NCBI RefSeq assembly: GCF_019973375.1
Contig: NZ_BPTV01000001.1
Span: 1,612,001-1,676,000 of the forward strand
Length of the DNA: 64,000 bases
From: Prevotella lacticifex
GTDB lineage: Bacteria; Bacteroidota; Bacteroidia; Bacteroidales; Bacteroidaceae
Direction: 5' to 3'
The notes beneath the pieces are model-generated. The model was not told the origin of the DNA. It saw only the letters and a list, made by a program, of their open reading frames with translations, and made no database searches. Below are positions 17,745-27,588 of the stretch, piece by piece. Each line of letters opens with the position of its first letter. Within the stretch, counting starts at the first letter, position 1. The translations under genes and the position numbers were made by a program.

Positions 17745-19702
17745 TTTGTGCCCTCCGTGTTATAGTTCATTTTTTCGAGCAGCTCCATTGTCCGTAGGAT
17801 TTCTGCCACATTCATCGCAAATGACATGGCACCACGCCCTGTGAAAGGTGGATTGCCGTCAAAAAGTTCAGGGATTGTTCCGACACACCCTTGGAACATC
17901 TCGTCTTCGTAGCCAATCATCTGCCGCTCGACGAAACTCAGTCGCGAACGTCCGAAGAGTTTAAGACAGGCCTCGAGATAGAATCCTCCGAGCCAAGGCC
18001 AAGCGGTGCCCTGATGGTATGCATAATCGCGCTGTGCCTGTGGTCCGACATACATTGGATTGTAGCCGCTGCTCTTCGGCGAGAGACTGCGCAGACCCTT
18101 TGGCGTTAACAGTTCGCGTGTGCAGATGTCGATGATGCTCTTCTTCTGACTCTGGTCGAGTGGAGAATATTCGAGGGCAGCTGCAAAGATCATGTTCGGT
18201 CTTACACTCCAGTCCTGCTCGTCCTCTCCTGCATCAACGTAGTCGAAGAGGTATCCATATTGATTCCAGAAAGTCTTGACGAAGGATTCCTTCACCTTCT
18301 CAGCAAGAGCTTCATAGTGTTGCGCGTCCTTGCTGTCCGATGGTGACATCTCGGCACAGAACCGTAATGCATTGTACCACAGAGCATTGAATTCGACTAT
18401 ATATCCGGTACGGGGCACTACGGGATGACCATTGGCCGTGGAGTTCATCCAAGTCATAGCTTTCTCCTTACCACCGTCGACAAACAGAAGTCCATTATCC
18501 TCTACGGTCATGTAAGGATGTTTGTTGCTTTCGATGAACTTCATGGTCTCCTTCAAGAAGGCCCCGTACATCTTAGCACATTTCTCCTTACCTACTTTAT
18601 CTTCATATTGTTGTATAGCCCACAAACACCATAAGGGTACGTCGGGTTTGTCAATCTCGTATATTGGTTCAGTTGATTCATTTCCGGTATAGAACTGCTT
18701 CAGAGCGTGGATGCCGGTCTTCATCACCTTCTCGAAGTATTCGACTTCCTCAATAGACAGAGTAAGTCCGGGAGCGGCAATAAAAGTATCGCGTGCGCGG
18801 CACTTGAACCACGGGTATCCGGCGAGGATGTATCTCTCCTCGCCGCGACGGTTATGGAACTGGTGGGCGGCCGTGATAAGGCAGTTGAGGAAGTTGTTGC
18901 GCGGGTGGCGGTCCTCAACCTCCTTGTCGAAGAGCTTCTTCAAAGATGAAGTGGCCGACTTCTTCGTTGAAGCGGCAAAGACCACACTCTCACCCTTGCG
19001 CATGTTCATATCGAAGTAGCCGGGCACGTAGAGGTCCTCGTTGGAGGCATAACCACGTTCCTGCTCCTTGGGATACTCTATGCCGCGGTACCAATAAGGA
19101 CTGAAAATGAACTGATTTTTCTTTGAGAACTGCATGTAAAGGGTGGGGTAGCCAGCATACATGCATGTTTTGATTCCGTTTTCCACTTCTTCGTAGTCGC
19201 GGCTTGCAGTGGAATTCTCGTGCGTAAACTGTCGCACGCTGCGGAAGGCAAGAAAAGGACGAAAGCGCAGAGTCGTTTGGCTGTGTGCATCCAAGAGGGT
19301 GTAGCGTAGTAGGATTCGATTCTCATAGTGTTGGAATACGACTTCCTTTTTCAGGACTACTCCACCAACGCGGTAGATTGTTGATGGTACTTTCTCAATG
19401 TCGAGCTCACGGATATATTTGTGTCCGTTAGGGCTGTAGACATTCCCTTGGTACTTGTGAATGCCAAGATTGAACTCTGCACCATGCTGGATGACGGTGC
19501 AGTCGAGCGAGGACAGAAGCACATGGTTCTCATTGTCGAGTTCAGGAACCGGAACAACGAGAAGACCATGATATTTACGGGTGTTGCAGTCCACAATCGT
19601 TGAGCACGAATAGGCTCCCGACCTGTTTGTGCGAAGCAACTCCCTCGTTAGGCTTTCCTGCAGATTCGTCATCAAAGCTTTTTCGAATCTTAGATAACTC
19701 AT
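17741..19702 (-). CDS. glycogen debranching enzyme (amylo-alpha-1,6-glucosidase)
   Basis: Removes alpha-1,6 branch points from glycogen. N-terminal domain (about 1-200; SYLRFEKALMTNLQESLTRE, NTRKYHGLLVVP) followed by an (alpha/alpha)6 barrel of the GDE C-terminal type (AGYPWFKCRARDTFIAAPGL, DVPLWCLWAIQQYE, GPQAQRDYAYHQGTAWPW). 653 residues is usual for this bacterial two-domain form. No signal peptide. First gene of the glycogen operon with its own promoter 68 nt upstream, divergent from a Crp/Fnr regulator gene. Confidence 0.93.
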   Translation of the reverse strand: MSYLRFEKALMTNLQESLTRELLRTNRSGAYSCSTIVDCNTRKYHGLLVVPVPELDNENHVLLSSLDCTVIQHGAEFNLGIHKYQGNVYSPNGHKYIRELDIEKVPSTIYRVGGVVLKKEVVFQHYENRILLRYTLLDAHSQTTLRFRPFLAFRSVRQFTHENSTASRDYEEVENGIKTCMYAGYPTLYMQFSKKNQFIFSPYWYRGIEYPKEQERGYASNEDLYVPGYFDMNMRKGESVVFAASTKKSATSSLKKLFDKEVEDRHPRNNFLNCLITAAHQFHNRRGEERYILAGYPWFKCRARDTFIAAPGLTLSIEEVEYFEKVMKTGIHALKQFYTGNESTEPIYEIDKPDVPLWCLWAIQQYEDKVGKEKCAKMYGAFLKETMKFIESNKHPYMTVEDNGLLFVDGGKEKAMTWMNSTANGHPVVPRTGYIVEFNALWYNALRFCAEMSPSDSKDAQHYEALAEKVKESFVKTFWNQYGYLFDYVDAGEDEQDWSVRPNMIFAAALEYSPLDQSQKKSIIDICTRELLTPKGLRSLSPKSSGYNPMYVGPQAQRDYAYHQGTAWPWLGGFYLEACLKLFGRSRLSFVERQMIGYEDEMFQGCVGTIPELFDGNPPFTGRGAMSFAMNVAEILRTMELLEKMNYNTEGTK

Positions 19703-19769
19703 ATGATTAAGGTTTAACTATTTTTTATCAGCAGAACTCGCACTGGTTAGGTGCGTTGTTTTGACTCCC

Positions 19770-19799
19770 CAAAGTTACGAAAATTATTTTATTCACCAA
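19770..19799 (-). promoter_or_regulatory. Glycogen operon promoter
   Basis: Minus strand: TTG (19797-19799), 19 bp, TAACTTTG (19770-19777). Confidence 0.75.
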
Positions 19800-19868
19800 T
19801 AAAATACTCAATATTTTTCTTGGTTCGATAAATAAAAATGTAAAATAGTAAAATAATCGGTAATTTTA

Positions 19869-19899
19869 TTTGTCAATTGTTTTTTATTTGTTAACTTTG
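19869..19899 (+). promoter_or_regulatory. Promoter of the Crp/Fnr gene
   Basis: TTTG (19869-19872), 19 bp, TAACTTTG (19892-19899). The two divergent -33 boxes are only about 70 bp apart, separated by AT-rich sequence. Confidence 0.75.
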
Positions 19900-19929
19900 C
19901 ACTTGAGTTCGATAATAATAAATGAGGTT

Positions 19930-20628
19930 ATGAGTGAATTTTTTGACAAAGGGTATAACCCATTGGATATTCTGATTAATCTTTGGAATCCACTGACAGA
20001 TGCCAGTGCTGATCTCATCAAGCAGAATATTGGCACAAAGTTGCTCGGTAAAAATGACTACATTTACCATATCGGAAACACACCTCTTTATATCTACTTT
20101 GTATTGAAGGGGCGTGTAAAGATTTTCCGTAATTCTGACGATGGACGGCCTAAGATTATTCGGATTTTCCGTGAGGAGCAGTTCTTCGGCTACAGGGCAT
20201 ATTTTGCTCATGAGAATTACTCGACAAATTGTGTGGCAATGCAGGATGCTCTTGTGGCTATGTTGCCAGTTGATGTCATAAGCAAACTTATCGACGATAA
20301 TGCTACGGTCATGGACTACTTCTTCAAGGAGCTTGCCCATGGACTGGGAATGTCGGATGACCGTATCGTGAGTATGTCGCAGAAGCATCTCCGCGGGCGT
20401 CTTGCTGAAACTGTTCTCTTCCTATCGAAGAGTTTTGGAACAGACAATGATGGTTGGATTCATGGCAAGATTACAAGGCGCGATATTGCTGATCTCGCAA
20501 ATATGTCGACGAGTAACGCCATCCGTACTCTGACCTCTTTCCGTGAAGAAGGTTTTATTGATACCGACGGCAAGAGAATCCGTATAATCCAACCCGCATC
20601 ACTTGCTTACGTCTCCGGAAAAGAGTAG
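19930..20628 (+). CDS. Crp/Fnr-family transcription regulator
   Basis: Start 19930 gives MSEFFDKGYNPLD. Residues about 35-130 form a cyclic-nucleotide-binding-type beta-barrel (GNTPLYIYFVLKGRVKIF, REEQFFGYRAYF), then a dimer helix and a C-terminal winged helix (GKITRRDIADLANMSTSNAIRTL as recognition region). No Fnr-type cysteine cluster is seen, so it is not an obvious iron-sulfur sensor. The ligand is unknown. Divergent placement from the glycogen operon with back-to-back promoters makes control of that operon, or autoregulation, plausible but unproven. Confidence 0.88.
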   Translation: MSEFFDKGYNPLDILINLWNPLTDASADLIKQNIGTKLLGKNDYIYHIGNTPLYIYFVLKGRVKIFRNSDDGRPKIIRIFREEQFFGYRAYFAHENYSTNCVAMQDALVAMLPVDVISKLIDDNATVMDYFFKELAHGLGMSDDRIVSMSQKHLRGRLAETVLFLSKSFGTDNDGWIHGKITRRDIADLANMSTSNAIRTLTSFREEGFIDTDGKRIRIIQPASLAYVSGKE

Positions 20629-20725
20629 GCACCGGCGCGGGTACTCATGGTCCATGGCATTGTAAAGATAATACCAATGCCAATAGATTATGACATTGCG
20701 AAGTCGATATTCCAATGTCAATAGT

Positions 20726-21661
20726 CTACGGCATTATGAAGTTAATAGCTTCCGGCTCTATGACGACACGGAACTCACCAACCGGTGAAGAGCTCATGAT
20801 TCTTCCGTCGATACCTACGAGGGCAGAGGCGGCAGTGAGTTTCACTTCCTTTGTGCGGTAGGGATGCACAGCATTATGATTGAGAAATTTGCCTTTGACA
20901 AAAAGATAAATTCCCTCAAACAACTGTGTTATTCCCGGATGATAGACAACGCTCACATCGAAGAATCCATTATAGGGCACTGCATTCGGAGTCTGACCAT
21001 AGCCAAGGGCGTTGCCAATACATACGGTCATAACTCTTCTTTTTATCTCCTCGCTGTTAATTTTTATGGTCATCTTATAATCAAGACGCTGGAATATCAA
21101 GAGGATGAAAGAGAAAATGAACGACAGAGAGCGAGAGCCAAATATGTGATGGGTTTGGCGGCGCAGGTTCATAATGGCAGCAATGAGCCCGACGTTGACG
21201 CAGTTGATAAAATAGCGGTGGCAGTTCTGGCCTTTCTTGTTCTTGTATCTTATGCAACCGAGGTCGACTCGACGTATTTTCCGCTCTTTTAGTCCGCGTA
21301 TGGTAGCGTCGATATTATCTTCATCTATTTCCCAAAAGTGAGCGAAGTCATTCATCAATCCGTTTGGGATTATCCCTATTGCTATCTCGTCACGGATTCT
21401 CTTGTCGGTTTGCATCAGACAGTTGACGGCATCGTTGAGGGCAGAGTCGCCTCCGACGATGACAATTGTCTTGTAACCATTGTTTATCATCATCTTCACA
21501 AGGCGATCCACACTACCCATACTCTCGCTGACTATCTTATCGTAGTCAATGTCATAGTGCTTCAGACTTTTCTCAATCTTCAGCCATTTCTTTTTCGGAT
21601 TCTCCAATATACCGCCCTTGGGGCAGTATAATATTCCCCATCGTGTTGATTCTACTGCCAT
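20726..21661 (-). CDS. diacylglycerol/lipid kinase-like protein (DagK fold)
   Basis: Resembles DagK/sphingosine kinase-like enzymes that phosphorylate a lipid hydroxyl. The nucleotide-binding motif is GGDSALNDAVN where the usual form is GGDGTxNE, and the second motif is PNGLMNDFA rather than PxGTxNDFA. A C-terminal beta-domain with FDVSVVYHPG and GIDGRIM follows. 311 residues is normal. Its first 10 nt overlap the end of miaA, so the two are co-transcribed. The altered glycine-rich loop could be a lineage variant or reduced activity. Confidence 0.8.
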   Translation of the reverse strand: MAVESTRWGILYCPKGGILENPKKKWLKIEKSLKHYDIDYDKIVSESMGSVDRLVKMMINNGYKTIVIVGGDSALNDAVNCLMQTDKRIRDEIAIGIIPNGLMNDFAHFWEIDEDNIDATIRGLKERKIRRVDLGCIRYKNKKGQNCHRYFINCVNVGLIAAIMNLRRQTHHIFGSRSLSFIFSFILLIFQRLDYKMTIKINSEEIKRRVMTVCIGNALGYGQTPNAVPYNGFFDVSVVYHPGITQLFEGIYLFVKGKFLNHNAVHPYRTKEVKLTAASALVGIDGRIMSSSPVGEFRVVIEPEAINFIMP

Positions 21662-22566
21662 AGCTGTTTGATAAGTTTAATTTTTTCTTCTATATTTAGT
21701 TGGGAGTCAATCCAATGGATTTTCGTTCCTCGGCGCTCCATACCCCTGAACCACGTCATCTGCCGTTTGGCAAACTGATGTATGGCTATTTCGAGCTGGC
21801 GAAACATTTCGTCGTAAGATAGTTTCCCAATGACGTAGAGCGTAACGTACTTATATTCAAGGCCATAATAAATCAGGTCGTCGGGGCTTACTCCTGATGC
21901 AAGAATCCCCCGAATCTCATCTACCATGCCATTGTCAAGTCGTTGTTTCAGCCGTTTGGTTATTCTCTCACGTCTAAGATTTCTGTCGATATTGATACCG
22001 ACGACGAGCGAGTCGACCGGTGGCATCATTCGTCGGTCCATAGGTGTGTGCAGATTGTGAGTTTCAATCTCTATGGCTCTTATTGCCCTCTGGCAGGAAT
22101 CAACATCAGTTGTGTTGTGCATCGTTGAACCTGTTTTAGCCTTTAGCTCCTTGAGAATCATGGTGAGCTCCTCAAGTGATTTTCCCTCAAGCGATTGCCT
22201 CAGTTCCGGATTCTGCGGCACCGGCGACAGACTGTATCCACGCAGCACCGACTCGATGTATAGTCCCGTTCCCCCACAGAGTATTGGCAGCTTCCCACGG
22301 CTTATGATGTCGTTATAAGCATCGTGAAAATCCTGTTGAAAACAAAAGAGATTATATTTTTCACCCGGTTTGCATATATCAATAAGGTGATAGGGTATTT
22401 GCTTGCCGTTGACGGTGTAATCGTCCAGATCCTTTCCTGTGCCGATGTCCATACCACGGTAAACCTGACGGCTGTCGGCCGAAATTATCTCAGCATCTAA
22501 GTCGTAAGCGAGTCGTGCGGCAAGTTCTGTCTTGCCACAGGCTGTCGGTCCAAGTATCGTTATCAT
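21652..22566 (-). CDS. miaA: tRNA dimethylallyltransferase
   Basis: Adds a dimethylallyl group to A37 of tRNAs that read codons beginning with U. P-loop GPTACGKTELA, ADSRQVYRGMDIGTGK, GGTGLYIESVLRGY and the tRNA-binding QLEIAIHQFAKRQMTWFRG are all present; about 304 residues. ATG at 22566 (MITILGPTACGKT) is preferred; an in-frame GTG at 22575 adds three residues. The minus-strand -7 box TAAGTTTG (22580-22587) lies so close that transcription would begin at or just before the start codon. Overlaps the lipid kinase gene by 10 nt. Confidence 0.95.
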   Translation of the reverse strand: MITILGPTACGKTELAARLAYDLDAEIISADSRQVYRGMDIGTGKDLDDYTVNGKQIPYHLIDICKPGEKYNLFCFQQDFHDAYNDIISRGKLPILCGGTGLYIESVLRGYSLSPVPQNPELRQSLEGKSLEELTMILKELKAKTGSTMHNTTDVDSCQRAIRAIEIETHNLHTPMDRRMMPPVDSLVVGINIDRNLRRERITKRLKQRLDNGMVDEIRGILASGVSPDDLIYYGLEYKYVTLYVIGKLSYDEMFRQLEIAIHQFAKRQMTWFRGMERRGTKIHWIDSQLNIEEKIKLIKQLWQ

Positions 22567-22579
22567 TCGTTTCACAGCG

Positions 22580-22587
22580 CAAACTTA
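22580..22587 (-). promoter_or_regulatory. miaA -7 box (TAAGTTTG)
   Basis: Minus-strand TAnnTTTG followed by C, ending 14 nt before the ATG and 5 nt before an alternative GTG. Confidence 0.55.
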
Positions 22588-22723
22588 CAAAAAATCTTCC
22601 AATTATGGTAGAGTAAAAGCGAATAAATTATTTATTTTTTTATTTTCATCGAATAATATTTTGTAGTTTCCAAATTTTGTATTACTTTTGCAACCGCAAT
22701 TCCAGAAGGGGTTTGCTGATGTC

Positions 22724-22796
<73 letters not shown>

Positions 22797-22808
22797 CAAT
22801 GAGAAGTT

Positions 22809-22879
22809 GCGGAATTAGCATATCGGTAGTGCTCGGGCTTCCCAAGCCCGCAAGGCGGGTTCGACTCCCGTATTCCGCT
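22809..22879 (+). tRNA. tRNA-Gly (anticodon CCC)
   Basis: 71-nt cloverleaf: acceptor GCGGAAT/ATTCCGC with discriminator T, anticodon stem CGGGC/GCCCG with loop TTCCCAA, T-arm GGTTCGACTCC. Twelve nt after tRNA-Thr, so co-transcribed. No encoded CCA. Confidence 0.95.
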
Positions 22880-23008
22880 CTCATTGATTATCAGCGGTTT
22901 ATGTGAATTGTAATCTCCACCATCTTTACTTATTCATTTATAATATCGATTAATTTTTCGCTTGTCGTCTTATTTATGTAGCGATGCGAAACGAAATAAA
23001 AAGGCTCC

Positions 23009-23056
23009 TGTTATGTCATTACAAGACGATTGTAACCATAGCAGGAGCCTTTCTGT
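23009..23056 (-). terminator. Terminator of the dehydratase activase gene
   Basis: AGGCTCCTG (loop about 28 nt) CAGGAGCCT flanked by A-rich sequence on one side and TTTC on the other; can work in both directions and may also end the tRNA transcript. Confidence 0.75.
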
Positions 23057-23079
23057 TATAAGTGTCTGATTAACCTTGA

Positions 23080-26000
23080 CTAAGCACTGATATTATCGAG
23101 GAAAAGCAAGAGACGATTGTAGACGTTGACCTCACTGACTCCGGAGTCGAAGTCGAGGCTGAGGAAATTCAGGTCGGGGTACAAATCGTGAAGTTTCTTC
23201 TCTATTCCCTTTGATATAATGTGGTTAGCGATACATCCGAACGGTTGCAGACTAATGACATTGTGGATTCCGTCACGATAGAATTCACTGACATCAGCCG
23301 GCAGGAGCCATCCTTCGCCGAATTGCGCTGCCATCGACACGATGCCCTCAGCACCCTTAGCCTCGTCGTAGATGTTGGTGAAAGGCCGCCAATAGCGGAA
23401 TGAGGAGCATGCTTTGTTATACTTTTTCTCCCATCTTGAGATGAGCGAATAAAGGGTATGCAGTACGAAGTCGGGAACCGATGAGTCGCTGATACACAAC
23501 CGTTTACTTGCTTCCACATTGACAAACTCCTGGAGGAAGAATGGGGAAATGAGTGGTGGAACGACTTCTATGCCCTTGTTTATCAGTTTGTCCTCGATAT
23601 ACTGATGAGAGTAGTAGTTGAACTTTAAGAAGATCTCACCGACGATGCCAACCCTCGGACATATTTTTGCCGACGCGAAGGAATCGAATTCTCGGGCTGC
23701 TTTCTCCGCAAGTTCCACGAGTCCCTTGGCATCGTTGGCCTCGATGAGTGGGCAAGCCAACTGAGTGTATTTTTCCTTGAGCTTCTTAGCTATGCCGGGT
23801 TCTGTTTCCCTGACTCTCGTCGCATAATACAGTTTCGACAGCACATCGCTGAAGAGCAGCGTGTTCGTTGTTATCGTTGCTAACTTGAGCCAAGGATATT
23901 CAAAACCATCCTGCTCGTTGTTCTCGCCCTCAGTCGTAACGCCGAGAGCAATGATAGGTACATTCTCTAAGCCATTGGCTATCATGGCCCGCTTTATGAG
24001 TCCGGTGTAGTTTGTGGCCCGACACTGTCCGCCGGTCTGTGTCATGACAAGTGCAATCTTATCGGGGTCATATTTTCCCGATTTCAGAGCCTTAACCATA
24101 TCGCCCACAATCAGCGTTGCAGGGTAGCAAACTTCATTATTGGCGTAGGTGAGTCCCTCCTGTGCACTGTTGCTGTCGCTTGGGGGCAGAATCTCCACGT
24201 CGTAGCCAGCAAGTTTCAACAGCGACGGGAGCAGCGGCGAGAGGAATTCGGTGAAGAACGGAGCAAGAATTTTACGGTGCTTGTCGGCTTTGGTAAAGAC
24301 CTTATTCCGTGGGAAATCCTTCGCCGCTCCCCGTCTGTTGTTGATCTTCAGCGAGTCGATAAGACTGCGGACGCGCAGCCTCAGACTTCCGACATTTGAC
24401 ACATCGTCGATTTTCAGGAGCGTGAAAGGCTTGCCGTGGCGCTGCATAATATCCCTGACCTCATCCTGAATGAACGCGTCGGGTCCACAGCCGAAACTTG
24501 TCATCTCGACAAAGTGCAGGTCGTTGGGCTGTTCAGCGGCCCACTGTCCGGCTTTGATAATTCTATTAGGATAAGCCCATTGTTCAACGAGATAAGTCTC
24601 GCCGCGCCCCGTTGCATAGTCGCCCCGGACAATATCATCGGTGATAACGTTGACACCGAGTCCCGCAATCATGTCGGAGAGCTTATGCTGAATGAGAGGG
24701 TCGGCGTGATAAGGTCGTCCAGCGAGGAGTATTGTCAGAGCCTTCTCCTTACGCGAGTCGGCAAGTATCTTTTCGTCGATACGCTTAATTTCGTTCTCAT
24801 AAACGCGCTGGTCGGCGAGAGCCAGTTTCAGAGCTATTTTGCCCTCGCGATGGCCGACACCTAACGTAGCAAGATATTTCTCCAATCCTTTCCACAGCAG
24901 TCTCTCGTCGGCAAAGGTTATTACAGGAGAGTCCATCTGCGTCGAAAGGGTCATACTGCTCCTGATTACGTCGCTGTAGGCTGAGACAATGGGGCAGTTG
25001 TATGAACCATCGGTTCTGTCGTCGTCTTTCTTCTCATAAACCACATAGGGGAAGAAAATCCTCGTGAGAGTCGTATTGTCTTCCTTTCTGAAATCTGAAA
25101 GTTCACGATCGAGCTCAGCGATATGAGAATGGACGAGCTTTGCAGGGAAACAAATATTATCCGACATCACCGCGTGGAGCTGACTCTCATAGTTGCTGTA
25201 AGTGCTTGGCGACGAAAGCAATACCTGAAAGCCTAACGACGTGAAGAGAGTGTGCCAGAAGGGGAAATCCTCATACAAACCGAGGACCCGCGGAATGCCG
25301 ATGATGCCACGCGGATTGTCGACTTTCTCCTTGGCCCTGTCGAAGAGAAGATTATATTTTATGGTGTATGCGTTCTGACCGGTCTTATGATTCTTTCCAT
25401 AGTTATTAAATATCCGTTCACATTTATTACCGCTGTAAAAACGGTTTCCTCCGGCAAACTTATACTGACTAACGTAGCAGTGGTTCTCACATCCGTGGCA
25501 CTGCACTTGCCGAGTAGTATAAGCTGCGCCAGCCAATAAGTCGTCGACGGAGCGCAACTCCAAGCCGTCGTTCTGCTTATTGTCTGTGGCTGAGGCATTT
25601 GCGTTATATCTGCTTATAGCGTGGAGAGCGCATCCGTAAGCACCCATCAGCTCGGGCATATCGGAACGTGCCACACTGTGTCCGGTCATAAGCTCAAAGG
25701 CCCTCACCACAGCATCATTGCGCATTGTTCCGCCCTGAACCACAATGTTGTTGCCGAGATTGTCGTTGCCTCTGAGTTTCAGTACCTTATAAAGACAGTT
25801 CTTCACTACTGAATAGGAGAGTCCCGCGCTGATGTCAGCAACGCTGGCACCCTCACGCATTACCTGCTTGACTTTCGAATTCATGAATACGGTGCAGCGT
25901 GTACCGAGATCGCACGGTGCATCGGCAGTGCAAGCGATATTAGCAAAGTCCTCAATCTTATAGTCGAGATTGTTGGCGAAAGTCTGCAAGAACGTTCCAC

Positions 26001-27399
26001 ACCCAGAAGAACAAGCCTCATTGAGTTCCATCCTGACTACGGCTCCATGATCGACGAATATTGCTTTCATGTCCTGTCCTCCAATATCGAGGATGAAGGA
26101 CACGTCAGGATCGAGGCGTCGTGCGGCCTGATAGTGGGCCATGGTTTCGATTATTCCCTCGTCGAGGTTGAAGGCACTCTTTATGAGTTCCTCACCGTAA
26201 CCCGTTGAGCAGCTGCCTGCTGTCTCGAGGGTAGTGTTGTTGTCGGCAGCGGTCTGCTTCAGTCTCTTCAGTCCGGCCTCTACAGCCCCGATGGGATTAC
26301 CCTGATTCATAGAGTAATCGGCAAAGACAATGGTACCGTCGGGTCTTGACGCTATTATCTTCGTCGTCGTAGAACCGGAGTCGATACCAATGAACACCCG
26401 CTCAGTGGCTCCGGCTTTCATCTTTGCCGTTGGTGTGGCACATTTCAGTTTTTCCTCGCGCCACTGCTGATGCTCATCCTCATTCGCAAAGAGAGGCTTG
26501 AGATTGCTGTGCCAGTTCAGGGTGCCGTGAGTATTAAGCCGTTGCATAAGCTCCGAGAGGTGGATATTGTGCGAGTCTGTATTCTTTTCCCCGTCTGTTG
26601 AGGACTGTTGCTGCTGACCGGCTCTTATGGCGCATCCCATGGCAGGAATGAGATTGCTGTGCTCGTTGACGATAAAGTCCTTCTGAGCATCGAGATTGAG
26701 ATATTTGGCAAAAGCATTGCGCAGGGCAGCCATAAACGTCAGCGGACCCCCGCAGAGCAATATTGGCGGCTCATAATCGCAGCCGTGGCTGAGAGTGGTC
26801 ACAGTCTGAACGGCAATGGAATGGAAGATGCTTGCTGCGATGTCGGTTTCTGGAATATTCCGCGACATAAGGTTCTGAATATCAGTCTTGGCGAATACAC
26901 CGCAACGCGCTGCCATAGGGTAGACGTGAGTGGCTTTCAGAGCCAGGTCGTTCATCTGCTGGTTACTCACTCCCATGAGCACCGACATCTGATCGATGAA
27001 TGCTCCGGTACCTCCGGCGCAGTTGCCGTTCATACGCAACTCAGTCTGTTTGCCATTGAAGAAAACAACTTTCGCGTCCTCCCCACCGATATCTATCAGT
27101 GCCTTGGCCTCCGGATGCACGTTGCGGGCATAGACGGTTGAGGCTACGACTTCCTGAACAAATTCAGCGCGAAGTTCATCAGCTGTGGCCATTCCGACAC
27201 TTCCCGTGACGCAAATGCTGCAAGTGATGTTGCCGAATTTATCCTCAATCTCCTTGAAATATCTGTTCACAAGTTCGCCAACCTTGGCATGATGACGCTC
27301 GTAGCATGAGTAGACAAGATTGCCGTCAGAGTCGAGTAATGCAATCTTTGCTGTCGTAGAGCCTACATCAAGACCTATTCTGTAAGATTCTTTCTCCAT
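23080..27399 (-). CDS. 2-hydroxyacyl-CoA dehydratase activator-related protein (double BcrAD/BadFG, DUF2229)
   Basis: A 1439-residue multi-domain protein related to the ATP-dependent activators of 2-hydroxyacyl-CoA dehydratases and benzoyl-CoA reductases. Two ASKHA-type ATPase modules: residues about 7-260 (GLDVGSTTAKIAL, GNCAGGTGAFIDQ, RCGVFAKTD) and about 330-600 (GIDSGSTTTKIIA, ACSSGCGTFLQTFA, LGTRCTVFMNSK). Each has the cysteines that in the family ligate a [4Fe-4S] cluster. Next comes a Cys-rich segment near 633 (CHGCENHC), a DUF2229 region, and a C-terminal dehydratase-subunit-like region (VCYPATLIVGDMV, TQTGGQCRATNYTG). Such fused proteins are common in Bacteroidetes and their substrate is not known. 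An IS sits 88 bp upstream of the start codon. Confidence 0.88.
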   Translation of the reverse strand: MEKESYRIGLDVGSTTAKIALLDSDGNLVYSCYERHHAKVGELVNRYFKEIEDKFGNITCSICVTGSVGMATADELRAEFVQEVVASTVYARNVHPEAKALIDIGGEDAKVVFFNGKQTELRMNGNCAGGTGAFIDQMSVLMGVSNQQMNDLALKATHVYPMAARCGVFAKTDIQNLMSRNIPETDIAASIFHSIAVQTVTTLSHGCDYEPPILLCGGPLTFMAALRNAFAKYLNLDAQKDFIVNEHSNLIPAMGCAIRAGQQQQSSTDGEKNTDSHNIHLSELMQRLNTHGTLNWHSNLKPLFANEDEHQQWREEKLKCATPTAKMKAGATERVFIGIDSGSTTTKIIASRPDGTIVFADYSMNQGNPIGAVEAGLKRLKQTAADNNTTLETAGSCSTGYGEELIKSAFNLDEGIIETMAHYQAARRLDPDVSFILDIGGQDMKAIFVDHGAVVRMELNEACSSGCGTFLQTFANNLDYKIEDFANIACTADAPCDLGTRCTVFMNSKVKQVMREGASVADISAGLSYSVVKNCLYKVLKLRGNDNLGNNIVVQGGTMRNDAVVRAFELMTGHSVARSDMPELMGAYGCALHAISRYNANASATDNKQNDGLELRSVDDLLAGAAYTTRQVQCHGCENHCYVSQYKFAGGNRFYSGNKCERIFNNYGKNHKTGQNAYTIKYNLLFDRAKEKVDNPRGIIGIPRVLGLYEDFPFWHTLFTSLGFQVLLSSPSTYSNYESQLHAVMSDNICFPAKLVHSHIAELDRELSDFRKEDNTTLTRIFFPYVVYEKKDDDRTDGSYNCPIVSAYSDVIRSSMTLSTQMDSPVITFADERLLWKGLEKYLATLGVGHREGKIALKLALADQRVYENEIKRIDEKILADSRKEKALTILLAGRPYHADPLIQHKLSDMIAGLGVNVITDDIVRGDYATGRGETYLVEQWAYPNRIIKAGQWAAEQPNDLHFVEMTSFGCGPDAFIQDEVRDIMQRHGKPFTLLKIDDVSNVGSLRLRVRSLIDSLKINNRRGAAKDFPRNKVFTKADKHRKILAPFFTEFLSPLLPSLLKLAGYDVEILPPSDSNSAQEGLTYANNEVCYPATLIVGDMVKALKSGKYDPDKIALVMTQTGGQCRATNYTGLIKRAMIANGLENVPIIALGVTTEGENNEQDGFEYPWLKLATITTNTLLFSDVLSKLYYATRVRETEPGIAKKLKEKYTQLACPLIEANDAKGLVELAEKAAREFDSFASAKICPRVGIVGEIFLKFNYYSHQYIEDKLINKGIEVVPPLISPFFLQEFVNVEASKRLCISDSSVPDFVLHTLYSLISRWEKKYNKACSSFRYWRPFTNIYDEAKGAEGIVSMAAQFGEGWLLPADVSEFYRDGIHNVISLQPFGCIANHIISKGIEKKLHDLYPDLNFLSLDFDSGVSEVNVYNRLLLFLDNISA

Positions 27400-27434
27400 T
27401 AATATATTCTTCCTTTCTCGCTTCTTTTAGACTA

Positions 27435-27442
27435 CAAAATTA
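27435..27442 (-). promoter_or_regulatory. -7 box of the activase gene (TAATTTTG)
   Basis: Minus-strand TAnnTTTG about 36 nt before the ATG and 44 nt from the IS end. No clear -33 box; any further upstream control has been displaced by the IS. Confidence 0.45.
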
Positions 27443-27588
27443 CAAACTTCTTGCAATATAAACGAAAATACTTTAAGAAAAATAAGGGCCCAAGGGGGAT
27501 TGTCCGTGGCAGGCGGATGCCGCTGCCTAACCAAAGAACTTGATATGATAGCGTGCTAAAACTATTTTTTTTGCTTACCTTTGCGGTC

